Shown: positions 8,081 through 16,490 of the stretch, piece after piece
Position numbering within the stretch: position 1 is the stretch's first letter
How the letters are laid out: each line of letters begins with the position of its first letter
NCBI GenBank assembly: GCA_027318915.1
Contig: DAHVOH010000051.1
Coordinates: 1-24,609 of the forward strand
Origin: Clostridiales bacterium
GTDB lineage: Bacteria; Bacillota_E; Sulfobacillia; Sulfobacillales; JAIMBI01
Length of the DNA: 24,609 nt
Direction of reading: 5' to 3'
Position numbers and translations under genes: made by a program
Notes under the pieces: model-generated
Database searches by the model: none
The model's input: only the letters and a program-made list of their open reading frames with translations
Told to the model about the DNA's origin: nothing

Positions 8081-8941
8081 CTAGCCCGGCGGACGCTCCC
8101 GAAACGACCCATAGCGCGGCTGGTAGCGGCCATAGCCGCGGCCGGTCCGAAAGGCCGCCGCCACCCGGTCCATGCGGGCAAACTCCACCCCCATCCCCGC
8201 CAGTTCATCCACCAGCCGCTCGTAGCCCAGGAGACGATGGCCCCGACCCGTAACCTCCGGGTGACAGGTCAACGTGACGACCCCGTCCTCAAAATCGCGC
8301 AGCATGTAGGCCACATCGTCGCGCCAGTTCTCAAAGACCAAGCGCGCATTGCCCAGAGCCCGTCCGCGGCCGTTGGTCTCGAAAGCCGGCCAGTCGTCGA
8401 GCGACCAGCTGATGGGCAGTTCAATCAGGGAGGACGGACTGCCGAGCGTCGACGCCCCATCCACACGGTGCCGGTCACCCTGGCGCACATAGTACGGCCG
8501 GTAGTCGTGCCCCATAAGGCTGGAGTCGTAGTCCAATTGCAGCTCGATGAGAATGTCGAGCGTCGCGGGCGACAAATCCCAGGACGGCGTGCGCGTGCCC
8601 TTCGGAGCCTCGCCGATCAATTGCGCGACGGTATCGTAGGCGCGGCGGGTGACCCGGCGCTCCTCCTCCGGGGTGAGTGCACTGTTGTTCTCGTGAGCGT
8701 ACCCATGGAGCGCGATCTCGTGCCCGGCCCGCACAATGTCTCGGCAAAGGGTCGGATACGTGTCCACCGTATGACCGGGCACAAACCACGTGGCCAAAAT
8801 CCCCCGGTGTTCCAGGAGGTTCAGGATGCGAGGCACCCCCACGGCGGCAAACTCTGCTCGGGACAGGTTGCCCGGCGACCCGCCGGGCAACTCACCGGAA
8901 AACGAGTCGAAATCGAACGTCAGGCACACCGTGCCGCTCAC
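8081..8941 (-). CDS. polysaccharide deacetylase family (NodB-like) protein
   Basis: A 286-residue member of the NodB/carbohydrate esterase 4 fold. Seen: TFDFDS near residues 9-14 (the metal/catalytic Asp motif TFDD, here with Phe-Asp), HGYAHEN (about 87-93, the H-x3-H metal pair), RTPSWD (motif 3) and TCHPE near residue 219. The TFDFD form and HGYAHEN resemble the PuuE/allantoinase-like and urate-pathway branch more than secreted chitin or peptidoglycan deacetylases, and there is no signal peptide. A cytoplasmic amide hydrolase is therefore possible. GTG at 8941 is chosen for AAGGAGGGG about eight bases upstream. It sits between the esterase and the glycosidase, so deacylation of an imported carbohydrate is an alternative inference. 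Confidence 0.85.
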   Translation of the reverse strand: MSGTVCLTFDFDSFSGELPGGSPGNLSRAEFAAVGVPRILNLLEHRGILATWFVPGHTVDTYPTLCRDIVRAGHEIALHGYAHENNSALTPEEERRVTRRAYDTVAQLIGEAPKGTRTPSWDLSPATLDILIELQLDYDSSLMGHDYRPYYVRQGDRHRVDGASTLGSPSSLIELPISWSLDDWPAFETNGRGRALGNARLVFENWRDDVAYMLRDFEDGVVTLTCHPEVTGRGHRLLGYERLVDELAGMGVEFARMDRVAAAFRTGRGYGRYQPRYGSFRERPPG

Positions 8942-9012
8942 CCCAACCCCTCCTTGCTCCGGTCCCGTCCGCATCCCGGACGCGCCCGAGACCGCCGAAC
9001 CCGCTCTGGCTG

Positions 9013-9041
9013 ATCAAACCACAGTCGCCGCGAACACCCAA
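9013..9041 (-). promoter_or_regulatory. weak candidate promoter for deacetylase and glycosidase
   Basis: On the minus strand TTGGGT (complement of 9036-9041) and TTTGAT (complement of 9013-9018) are exactly 17 bases apart, with 3 and 4 matches to consensus. It lies about 70 bases upstream of the deacetylase start in the 214-base gap after the esterase gene. Confidence 0.22.
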
Positions 9042-9155
9042 GCGGCTCACCCCGGGCCACCAATCCCGCGCCACCCCGAGCCGTCCGTCGTTTCCCCGGA
9101 GCCGTCGGTCCTGCCGCCGCGAGCGCCACGCCGAGGCGGCGTCGGATGAACCGGC

Positions 9156-10643
9156 TCACGGTCCGATCGTCTCTTCCCAAAGTCTCCGTTCCTCCGCGTC
9201 GGGGTCTTGTTCGACCCGCGTCTGTACGTTAAATAGCATCGTGGCCCGACGGTCGGCGTCGTAGGACGGCCAGTCCGGGAGCCCGTCTCCTTGGGGACGG
9301 CCCGTACGCACAAATCCGGTCCAGTACCCGTGCATACGGTGCGCCACCGCGGCCCGGGTGGGGATATCGCCAGTGACCTCCGTGACGCCGGGGGCCGCCA
9401 GCGTGTTGAACACAAAGGGAATCTCCAAGGCGTGGCACGCCTTCAACACGCCGCCGAACGCCCGGCTCTCCCAATCAAACCGATACAGCCAGGTCGGGGC
9501 GCGGACGCTGTGGACCGCCGCCATTTTCCACGTGGGAAACTGGAACACCCGCAGGGTGCCGATGCGCATCAGCGCGACAAACAGATCCTCTCCCGCCTTG
9601 TCGGCCAGATAATACTCGCGGATGGGAGGGGAAATCGTTCCCCATTCGGCTTCGAATCTCGCCACCATAGCCTGTGCATCCAGCTGCCTCCAGGTGGGAT
9701 CGAGCGCGCCCCACAGCATCAGCTCGTCGTGATTGGACCCGGCCAGCACAGGAATGTGGTCGGTGGCCCCGGAAGCGAGGGCGTCCCAAAAGGAGTGCGG
9801 AACGCTGTTCCCATCCAAAACCGGCCACAACCGAAGACCGGACCCTTTGGGAAAGGTCTGGGCCGCCGCCAAGATGTCGGCGGCGGGCACGGTCTGCAGC
9901 TTGCCCACCTCATCGCGGCCGATGCCCAGTGTGTCGAGAACGTGACGCGCCGATTGCGCCGCCGCCTCCGCATCCAGAAAGGCCGGGATGCCGCTTTCGA
10001 AAATCGCCTGCCCAAATAGTCCGCTCGCGGCGGGCATGGTCATCAGCGCGCCGACACTCATGCTGCCGGCGGATTCGCCCGCGATGGTGACGCGCGCGGG
10101 GTCCCCCCCGAACGCCGCGATGTTGTCACGAACCCAGCGCAGCGCCGCGACTTGGTCCAAAAGTCCCGCGTTGCCGGATGCCGCGTAGGCCCCGCCGCCC
10201 GCCTCGACCAAGTGCAGGAAACCGAACGGGCCCAGGCGGTAATTGATGGTGACCACGACGATATCGCCCTGAGCGGCGAAGGCGGTCCCGTCATACCAAG
10301 GATTTTGTCCGCTGCCAAAAACGAAGGCGCCGCCATGAATCCACACCAACACCGGTCGCCGCATGCCATCCGCATCGGGAGACCAAATGTTGAGATGGAG
10401 GCAGTCTTCGCTCTGCGCCGCGGGAACATCCTGCACAAAAACGTGGTCGGTGATCTGCACGGCTGCGGGACCAAAGCGGGTTGCATCCCGAATCCCGGTC
10501 CAGGGAAGCGGGGGCTCGGGTGGCCGGAAGCGCAGCGGCCCCACCGGTGCCCGGGCATACGGGATTCCCCGCCAAATGCTGACGCCTCCTTCCCGAACGC
10601 CCTGCACTCTCCCATAGCGCGTATCCACCAGCGTGGATGCCAT
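9156..10643 (-). CDS. type-B carboxylesterase (COesterase, alpha/beta hydrolase)
   Basis: A 495-residue serine esterase of the carboxylesterase/p-nitrobenzyl-esterase family, hydrolysing carboxylic esters. Seen: RGIPYARAPVGPLRF (25-39), EDCLHLNIWSP (80-89, the type-B signature), oxyanion motif HGGAF (103-107), nucleophile elbow GESAG with Ser191, the acid Glu307 in SNHDELM, and catalytic His404 in CHALEIPFVF. Length is normal for bacterial members (about 490-510). No signal peptide, so cytoplasmic. ATG at 10643 is chosen for GGGGGGAG seven bases upstream; an upstream in-frame extension to 10799 lacks family similarity. First gene of the hydrolase run. The promoter is not clear, but a small hairpin (10689-10703) lies in the leader. 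Confidence 0.94.
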   Translation of the reverse strand: MASTLVDTRYGRVQGVREGGVSIWRGIPYARAPVGPLRFRPPEPPLPWTGIRDATRFGPAAVQITDHVFVQDVPAAQSEDCLHLNIWSPDADGMRRPVLVWIHGGAFVFGSGQNPWYDGTAFAAQGDIVVVTINYRLGPFGFLHLVEAGGGAYAASGNAGLLDQVAALRWVRDNIAAFGGDPARVTIAGESAGSMSVGALMTMPAASGLFGQAIFESGIPAFLDAEAAAQSARHVLDTLGIGRDEVGKLQTVPAADILAAAQTFPKGSGLRLWPVLDGNSVPHSFWDALASGATDHIPVLAGSNHDELMLWGALDPTWRQLDAQAMVARFEAEWGTISPPIREYYLADKAGEDLFVALMRIGTLRVFQFPTWKMAAVHSVRAPTWLYRFDWESRAFGGVLKACHALEIPFVFNTLAAPGVTEVTGDIPTRAAVAHRMHGYWTGFVRTGRPQGDGLPDWPSYDADRRATMLFNVQTRVEQDPDAEERRLWEETIGP

Positions 10644-11093
10644 ATTTTCACTCCCCCCAAGAGTCCCTTTCAAGACTTCATCGCGTCGGACGCCTTTGGC
10701 GTCGTGTCCCGTCTGCAAAGAGTCTACCGGTATTCCAGCGCCGTGGTGTGTGCGGTGTGCGGCCACAACCGCGCCCGCCGCCACGCGGAAAACCGCCAAA
10801 ATCGGCCCCGAGGTGGGGCGGATCGGTCGATCTTCCCTGTCGGCTGCGCGGTTGATGGGGCCGCATGCACCCTGCCTTTCCCGTCACCCAAGCCCGTCCT
10901 GGTTGGCGAAACTTCCCCACGGCGACCGGCGGGCCGCCGACAGTCGGGACGGCACCCACATGACGACGACACGCCGTGCTTCAGCCCTGCACGGCCTGCC
11001 CGGACTCACAACGGAAAGCCGTGAGGGGTCGGACAGCGCCGGCGACTCCAGGCGCTCGGCATTGGTCCCGGGTCCGGATGGACATGTCCCCCC
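10644..11093. other. intergenic region upstream of the carboxylesterase
   Basis: This 450-base stretch lies between the dehydrogenase stop and the esterase start. No gene is recognisable. It holds the palindrome at 10689-10703. TAGACT on the minus strand near 10731-10736 is a possible -10 without a convincing -35. No T-tailed terminator is seen for the thiolase operon that ends here. Confidence 0.5.
10689..10703. repeat. short palindrome in the carboxylesterase leader
   Basis: GACGCC TTT GGCGTC is a perfect 6-bp inverted repeat with a 3-base spacer, 46 bases upstream of the esterase start. It could be an operator half-site pair or an RNA hairpin; the sequence alone does not decide. Confidence 0.4.
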
Positions 11094-12002
11094 TCAACTC
11101 TTTCTAACCGAATCGGCGGACCATCCCGGCAGAGGGGATCCCTCCACCGCAGGCCGGAAGATGCGCTCCAACGTCGGCCGGAGGCGATCCAGCGACCACG
11201 GCGAGTCGCCGGCCACCACACGAATCACTTCGGGATTGCTGTACAGGAGGTACTCGTGTCCGCGCGCGCCCAGCACCCGGCCAGTCACCCATCCGGACTC
11301 CCGGCTGGCCAGAAAGCCCACCAGAACGGCCACGTGATCGGGATTCCGCTCTCGATCCATGGAAAATGTGCGCCGAGCTCCGGGAATTGACTCGATCATG
11401 CGGGTCGCGGCCGAAGGTGCCACGGCATTGGCGGTGACCCCGTACCGAGCTAAACCGTGCGCGCAGGAAAAGGTCAAGCCGACGATGCCCATCTTCGCGG
11501 CCGCATAGTTCGGCTGTCCCGGAGACCCAAACAGGCCGGCGCTGGAGGTGAAGTTGATGAGCCGGTAGTCGCCCTCGCGCCGGTCGCGCCAGTATTGCGA
11601 AGCAAAATGCGTGGTGTTGTACGTCCCCTTCCGGTGCACGTCAACGACCGCATCCCAGTCCGCCTCGCTCAAGTTGAAAATCATCCGATCACGCAGAATG
11701 CCGGCCACGTTCACCAGCACGTCGAGGCGCCCAAAGACCTCGATGGCCGTGTGAATCAAATGCTCCGCCTGGGCATGGTCGGCGACGTTATCGAAATGCG
11801 CCACCGCCTGACCCCCCTCCTGGCGTATCGCGGCAACCATCTCCGCCGCCGGACCGGTGTCCGCGCCGGTTCCGTCCAGAGCCACGCCCAAGTCATTGAC
11901 CACCACCCGAGCTCCCTCGCGTGCAAACAACCGGGCGACGGATGCGCCTATGCCGCGCCCGGCGCCGGTCACCACCGCCACCCGTCCATCCAGCGTTCCC
12001 AT
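11094..12002 (-). CDS. short-chain dehydrogenase, 3-hydroxyacyl-CoA dehydrogenase type
   Basis: A 302-residue classical SDR that oxidises a hydroxyl with NAD(P). Seen: dinucleotide motif TGAGRGIG (12-19), VNDLG (36-40; the Asp after the second strand favours NAD over NADP), NVAG (98-101), and the catalytic Ser153/154, Tyr166 and Lys170 in YAAAK. The VVVNDLG-(x)5-G pattern and the insertion after it are those of multifunctional-enzyme-2/17-beta-HSD4-like SDRs, which act on 3-hydroxyacyl-CoA or steroid substrates. The ATG at 12002 has AGGAGG eight bases upstream. It is the third gene of a tight operon, 28 bases after the DUF35 gene, consistent with the dehydrogenation step before chain cleavage by the thiolase-like protein. 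Confidence 0.9.
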   Translation of the reverse strand: MGTLDGRVAVVTGAGRGIGASVARLFAREGARVVVNDLGVALDGTGADTGPAAEMVAAIRQEGGQAVAHFDNVADHAQAEHLIHTAIEVFGRLDVLVNVAGILRDRMIFNLSEADWDAVVDVHRKGTYNTTHFASQYWRDRREGDYRLINFTSSAGLFGSPGQPNYAAAKMGIVGLTFSCAHGLARYGVTANAVAPSAATRMIESIPGARRTFSMDRERNPDHVAVLVGFLASRESGWVTGRVLGARGHEYLLYSNPEVIRVVAGDSPWSLDRLRPTLERIFRPAVEGSPLPGWSADSVRKS

Positions 12003-12030
12003 CCCGCATTCCTCCTCTCACGTCTGCCCA

Positions 12031-12453
12031 TCAATCGTCTGCGCCGCCGACCGGAGCGAACGCGGGCAGGGCGACTTCCCCCTCGTCCACCCACGACACT
12101 CGCACCCGCTGGCCCACCGAGACGGCTTGCGGGTCGCAGTTCACCACCTGGGTGAGCAGCCGAAATCCTTCATCCAAATCCACCAGCGCCACGACGTACG
12201 GCGCCATGTTCCGAAAGGCCGGATGCCCGTGCTGGCGGATGATCGTATACGTGTAGATACGCCCCAGACCTTGGGACTCGTGCCATGCAAGGTTTCCCCC
12301 GATGCAATGGGGGCAGTGGCTGCGCGGATAGAACACCAGACCTCCGCAGTCGTCACAGACCTGGTATCCCAGACGATGGGACCGAGTTAGTGCCCAGAAC
12401 GGTTCGGTGTCCGGTTCCGGGAACCGTGGCAGCGGGCGCGTCGGCTCGATCAC
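12031..12453 (-). CDS. DUF35 Zn-ribbon/OB-fold acyl-CoA-binding partner protein
   Basis: A 140-residue DUF35 family protein: an N-terminal rubredoxin-like zinc ribbon (Cys33-x2-Cys36 and Cys47-x2-Cys50) followed by an OB-fold (about 58-135). Family members dock onto thiolase-like enzymes and help bind the acyl-CoA; the best-studied case is the DUF35 domain of ChsH2 with the aldolase Ltp2 in steroid side-chain degradation. GTG at 12453 is chosen because it begins one base after the thiolase stop, with GGGGAGGG upstream, indicating translational coupling. The long N-terminal extension that the frame would allow overlaps the thiolase and is rejected. It presumably forms a complex with its neighbour. 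Confidence 0.92.
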   Translation of the reverse strand: MIEPTRPLPRFPEPDTEPFWALTRSHRLGYQVCDDCGGLVFYPRSHCPHCIGGNLAWHESQGLGRIYTYTIIRQHGHPAFRNMAPYVVALVDLDEGFRLLTQVVNCDPQAVSVGQRVRVSWVDEGEVALPAFAPVGGADD

Positions 12454-12454
12454 G

Positions 12455-13645
12455 CTAATCCCTCCCCAGAATGATGGTGGCGGCCGCATGACGCGTGCCC
12501 AGCTGCCCGCCGTTGCCATGCACCACCGCCAACCGGGCGTCTTGAACCTGCGCGGTCGACTGCCCGCGCAATTGTCGTGTGGCCTCAATCAGCAGAAAGA
12601 TGCCCCGCATCCCGGGATGGTTGGAGGAAAGACCCCCGCCGTCCGTGTTCAGCGCCGGACCGCCGGGCCGGTCATACCGAAGGCGCCCTCCCTGCACGTA
12701 GGCTCCGCCCTCGCCCTTGGCGCAGAACCCGAGGTCCTCCAGAATGGTCAAGACGGTGATGGTGAACGAATCGTAAATCATGGCCACATCCATCTCGGCG
12801 GGTGTGAGTCCGGCTTCGGCAAAAGCCTCGGGGCCTGACTGCGCCGCGGCCGTCACCGTGATGTCGCGGCCGTTGTCCGGATATCCCAGGGCCTCCCCGC
12901 TCCCCAACAGCCACACCGGACGATGCCGCGTGTGGCGCGCCACCTCGGGCGCCGCCATCACGACGGCACCGCCCCCGTCGGAAATCATGCAGCAGTCCAG
13001 CAAATGCAACGGATCGGCGATGAGGCGCGACGCCAGAACATCTTCGCCGGAAATGTCGCGGATGTTATGAAACCCGAGGGCTTCCATAGCGGCGACCGCT
13101 TCCGGATTGCGCATGGCATGGTGCCGGGTGGTCACCGCAATCGCTGCCAACTCCTCCGCCGTGGTGCCGTACTGGTGCATGTGGCGGCGGGCCACCAGCG
13201 CATAGCTGCCAATGAGGGACAGCCCCCAAGGCGCTTCCATATTGTCCGTCGGGGACGGCCGGTCCTGCCCGGACCGGCCGTCGAGGCCGATGCTCTGCTG
13301 GTCGCTTTTGGCTGTGGATCCGTAAGTGAGGAGCGCCACCTGAATTTTGCCGGCCGCAATCGCGCGACGAGCGTGGGCGGCATGAAACTCGTAGGAACTC
13401 CCCCCCACAGACGTGCCATCCACCACCCGCGGCCGGACGTGGAGGTATTCCGCCATCACCGCGGCCGGCATGCCGCCTCCCGCCTCTCCGGCATCAAACA
13501 GCCCGTCCACGTCATCCCACGTCAACCCCGCATCTTCGAGTGCGCGGGCGGCGCAGACGGCCTTGATCTGCAGACTCGTCATACCGTCGACGCGCCGTTC
13601 GGGAAACTCGTGAATCCCCACGATGGCCGCGTTTCGCTCCCTCAT
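12455..13645 (-). CDS. thiolase-superfamily protein lacking the nucleophilic Cys (SCP-x/Ltp2-like)
   Basis: A 396-residue thiolase-fold protein of the SCP-x/lipid-transfer branch. Where ordinary thiolases carry the acyl-accepting Cys, this protein reads VDGTSVGGSSYEFH (75-88), with no Cys. The His motif is intact in LNTDGGGLSSNHPG (332-345, His343), and the C-terminal motif is HGNGGQLG (376-383) instead of CxGxG. Tyr291 lies in MIYDSFT. Loss of the Cys and pairing with DUF35 are features of the retro-aldolase Ltp2, so C-C cleavage of a 3-hydroxyacyl-CoA is more likely than thiolysis. ATG at 13645 has AAGGAGG about eight bases upstream. First gene of an operon with DUF35 and SDR. The assignment to aldolase is inference. 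Confidence 0.9.
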   Translation of the reverse strand: MRERNAAIVGIHEFPERRVDGMTSLQIKAVCAARALEDAGLTWDDVDGLFDAGEAGGGMPAAVMAEYLHVRPRVVDGTSVGGSSYEFHAAHARRAIAAGKIQVALLTYGSTAKSDQQSIGLDGRSGQDRPSPTDNMEAPWGLSLIGSYALVARRHMHQYGTTAEELAAIAVTTRHHAMRNPEAVAAMEALGFHNIRDISGEDVLASRLIADPLHLLDCCMISDGGGAVVMAAPEVARHTRHRPVWLLGSGEALGYPDNGRDITVTAAAQSGPEAFAEAGLTPAEMDVAMIYDSFTITVLTILEDLGFCAKGEGGAYVQGGRLRYDRPGGPALNTDGGGLSSNHPGMRGIFLLIEATRQLRGQSTAQVQDARLAVVHGNGGQLGTRHAAATIILGRD

Positions 13646-14764
13646 CCGCCTGCCTCCTTGTGCTCTGCCGCCAGATGGCCAGCGCATCCATGATTTCCAC
13701 GCCACGGTCCGGACCCAGAGCGGATTCAGCTTGAGCGGGTCCCCCTCCGCTTCCAGGCTTGACGCCGCGTCGGCCTTCGCGACGATGGCCCCCGCCACCC
13801 ACCGGAGGTCGGCCGGGTCCCGTCCCCGTGCGCCCATGCCACGGCGGATCCTTCTCGCTCATCCAGCGTGGCTCCCCCCTCCGCCGCCGTGACCGGCGAC
13901 CGGCGCCGGCTCCAACCACTCAGCACGTTCACGAAGCCGCCGCCCAACGCCCTCGCCAACACCCGACTTCGGGTCGGGTCGCGGGTCACGCCGACGAACG
14001 GCTCATGCCCGCGCAGGCGCTCAGGCGACACCGGGACTCCTTTCCCCCCGCGCCCTCGCTCTGGCCAGAGTCTGCGCCGTTCGGCTATCGGCACGAGCGG
14101 CGTCCTCCCGAGCGCCGATGTCGAACTCCACGCCGCCGTCGCTGTTTTGCAGAAGGTCCGGCGAGTCAATTGTCAGGACCGCCGGCCACCCCCTCGTGGC
14201 AGCCGGCGTTTCCACTTCTTTCGGATCGCGAACCAAGGGGCCCGGTGTCGCCGACCTGGCCGAGGTCTCCGGCAACTGGCGCGTCGCCCGCTCGCCCCAC
14301 ATCCGCATGGCCCCTGGGGCAGGGGCGCCCGGGACGCGTCCGGGCGGTCCACCGTGCCCAGAGTCCCACCCGGCGCCGATTCCCGATCGGCTGACGCCGT
14401 CTCGCCGCCCGTCAACTGGGCTGTCGCCTCGCTCGGGAGCGCCCGTCCCCGTTGTTGGGGCCCATCTTCCGATGGACGGCAGCGGGTGCGGCGGCAGACC
14501 TCACCGCGTGTCCCGCCATCACCGGGCCCCGAGTCATCGCTGCGCATGCCGCCGCGGCGCCGGAAGCGCCATCGGAACCGTGGACCTCCCTCGCCGGCCG
14601 GACAATGCGTGCCGCCGCGCCACCGGGGCGGCGGGCCGGCGATCGCCTGCGCGCCTGGATCTTTCGGCCGGGAGGTCGTGTTCCTCCGGGTGGGCCTCTG
14701 TTGACGCCACCCGCACGGCCAAGACTCGTCTCCTTTGCTCGACCAGGGGAGCGCATGCCTGCGG
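13646..14764. other. 1.1-kb gene-free region between two acyl-CoA operons
   Basis: No recognisable gene. Two minus-strand frames look slightly protein-like. One runs 13726-14169 or shorter (contains GVTRDPTRSRVLARALGGGF), with GGGAGG before a GTG near 14092. The other is within 14021-14308 (contains VLTIDSPDLLQNSDGGVEF). The fragments overlap in different frames, so if anything was coded here it is decayed. No transposon ends, tRNA or clear terminator seen. The thiolase promoter should lie at the left end but no good hexamer pair is visible. Confidence 0.45.
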
Positions 14765-16000
14765 TCAGTGGACCGGGACGTCGGGCATGCGCTCCCGGTG
14801 AAACGTTCGCACCGCCGCGTCAAAGCCGGCGGGCCGCTCATACTGGCACCAATGGGCCGCTTCGTTCAGAACCACACATTCGGCGGATGGATTGGCGGCA
14901 TGGCACGCTTCCGCCCACGCAGCCACCGTGGGTTGGCAAAAAGGATCGTGCGCTCCCCATACCAGCAGGAGCGGTACGTCCACCTGAGCCAGCACCGCCA
15001 GTGCCGGATCTCGCGGCCCTCCCTCGCTAAGCCGCGTGTAGCCCAGTCGTGTGCGCAGGATATTGTGGTAGGTCAGGGATACCGTCGCCGCATCGGCCGC
15101 TTGGGGGTCGGCCAGATGAATGCGCCGCAGATTGTCCGCCACCACGTCCAGGCGCTCTTGACGCGAGGGATGGGGCGGAAAGTGCCGCTCCTCCACCCGC
15201 CGATGCGATGTTGGATCGCCGGTGCGGCCGGTGAGAGCCACCAGCACGCCGGCCCGGGCCAGATGGGGATCCGCGCGCAGCAGGGCGGCGGCGAGATACG
15301 CGCCGAAGGAATACCCGCCCAACACCGCCAGATTCGGCACCATCGTGCGGATGGCGGCACCAACGGCGTCGCGGTAGTCTTCATGCCGAAAGCGACCGGG
15401 CCAGTCGTCGGATTCGCCGAACCCCGGCAGATCCAGCGCCCACACATCCAAAAACTGCGACAAGCCGGCCATGTTGTTGCGCCAGTGCGTCCAGCTGCCG
15501 TACGCCCCATGGAGCAGCAGGATGGACGCGCCGGGACCCGGACGGTGCACGGCGTGCAGAAAGAGGCTGCCCACCCCGACCACATGGTGTTCCACGGGAT
15601 CCGTGCGCCAAGCCGCCTCCAGCTGGCGAACCATGTCGCCCGGCTCGCCGTCGGCCAGTCCCTCGCGAACCCGGACCGGCAAGCGTGCTTGCACATCGGC
15701 CAAGGTCTGTCCGTCATAGATTTGGGAGGCGACTGCAACCGCCCAGGCGAGATCCGTGCCGCCGCCATAAATCCCGACGATGTCTCCCCGTGCCGCCAAC
15801 ATGCTCACGCGCCGCGCCGCCGTCTCCAAAAGCGCATGACGAACGCCCGGCGCACCCTCGAGGGGAAAGTGCTCCATCGGCACCCCCGGCACACCGACGG
15901 CCCGCGCTCCGAGGTCAATCAGCCTCGTGGCCCCGACACCTATGAGCCGAGGGCCTTCGTGGGGCCCACCCACCCAGATCCGGTCACTGACCTGAACCAT
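14765..16000 (-). CDS. alpha/beta hydrolase with N-terminal pseudo-dual-specificity-phosphatase domain
   Basis: A 411-residue two-domain protein. Residues about 1-130 follow the layout of dual-specificity phosphatases: VSDRIWVGG (4-12), ATRLIDLG (24-31), HFPLEG (44-49), then a strand entering the place of the HCxxGxxR loop. Here that loop reads VGIYGGGTDL (75-84): the catalytic Cys and Arg are gone. Residues about 145-411 are an alpha/beta hydrolase with oxyanion HGAYG (164-168), nucleophile Ser231 in GYSFG, Asp352 in WGAHDPF and His383 in EAAHW, all intact. Known relatives of the second half hydrolyse esters, C-C bonds or lactones. ATG at 16000 has GGGAG upstream. It lies 85 bases after the MaoC gene in an acyl-CoA operon. 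The hydrolase call is firm; the phosphatase-like domain is my own alignment by eye. Confidence 0.87.
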   Translation of the reverse strand: MVQVSDRIWVGGPHEGPRLIGVGATRLIDLGARAVGVPGVPMEHFPLEGAPGVRHALLETAARRVSMLAARGDIVGIYGGGTDLAWAVAVASQIYDGQTLADVQARLPVRVREGLADGEPGDMVRQLEAAWRTDPVEHHVVGVGSLFLHAVHRPGPGASILLLHGAYGSWTHWRNNMAGLSQFLDVWALDLPGFGESDDWPGRFRHEDYRDAVGAAIRTMVPNLAVLGGYSFGAYLAAALLRADPHLARAGVLVALTGRTGDPTSHRRVEERHFPPHPSRQERLDVVADNLRRIHLADPQAADAATVSLTYHNILRTRLGYTRLSEGGPRDPALAVLAQVDVPLLLVWGAHDPFCQPTVAAWAEACHAANPSAECVVLNEAAHWCQYERPAGFDAAVRTFHRERMPDVPVH

Positions 16001-16085
16001 GCCTGCTCCCTTCGAAGGCGTGCCCAGGCTGTGGCCAGAGCCCATGCCCGGAACGCCGCGGGTGACGGCGCGAAATCACGCCCGC

Positions 16086-16490
16086 TCACGGTGCCGACCA
16101 AACCAACACCGCCTCGCCGGCCACCGCCGGCGGGTTCTCCTCGACAGCCAGCGCCACGTCAACCACGGCCCGGGCCTCGCCGGCCGATTCCTCCACGGAC
16201 TTGACCGTGGCGCGAATGGTGACGGTCTCTCCGGGGCGAACCATGGCCCGGAACCGCACCCCATAGCGCTCGAGGCGCGCTCCGGGCGGTGCCGCCGCCA
16301 GCAGCATGCCGGCCATCAGGCCCATGTTGAGCATGCCGTGGGCGATGACCCCGGGCAGACCAAACTCCCGAGCCCGCTCTTCGTCATAGTGGATGGGATT
16401 GTAGTCCCCAGACGCCCCGGCGTAGCGCACCAACTGCTCACGCGTAATCGCGACCTGCCGGGGTGACAGCGTCTCGCCCGCTCGCCACAT
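16086..16490 (-). CDS. MaoC-like enoyl-CoA hydratase, catalytic subunit
   Basis: A 134-residue hot-dog-fold hydratase of the MaoC family, adding water to trans-2-enoyl-CoA (or the reverse). The hydratase-2 motif is complete: YAGASGDYNPIHYDEERARE with Asp29 and His34 as the catalytic pair, followed by GLPGVIAHGML. The ATG at 16490 directly follows the stop of the upstream gene with no intervening base, and the upstream gene's last codons supply GGTGA as a weak ribosome site, so translation is coupled. Small single-hot-dog MaoC proteins work as dimers; the partner here is most likely the upstream FAS1-like subunit, as in the HadAB and ChsH1-ChsH2 hydratases. The physiological substrate is not known. 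Confidence 0.93.
   Translation of the reverse strand: MWRAGETLSPRQVAITREQLVRYAGASGDYNPIHYDEERAREFGLPGVIAHGMLNMGLMAGMLLAAAPPGARLERYGVRFRAMVRPGETVTIRATVKSVEESAGEARAVVDVALAVEENPPAVAGEAVLVWSAP

Noticed and set aside
8081..8941. Secreted peptidoglycan or chitin deacetylase
   Set aside because: No signal peptide or membrane anchor, and the TFDFD and HGYAHEN motifs fit the cytoplasmic PuuE-like branch better.
13726..14169. Minus-strand frame containing GVTRDPTRSRVLARALGGGF
   Set aside because: Slightly protein-like but surrounded by Arg/Gly/Pro-rich sequence, no family recognised, and a second protein-like scrap overlaps in another frame.
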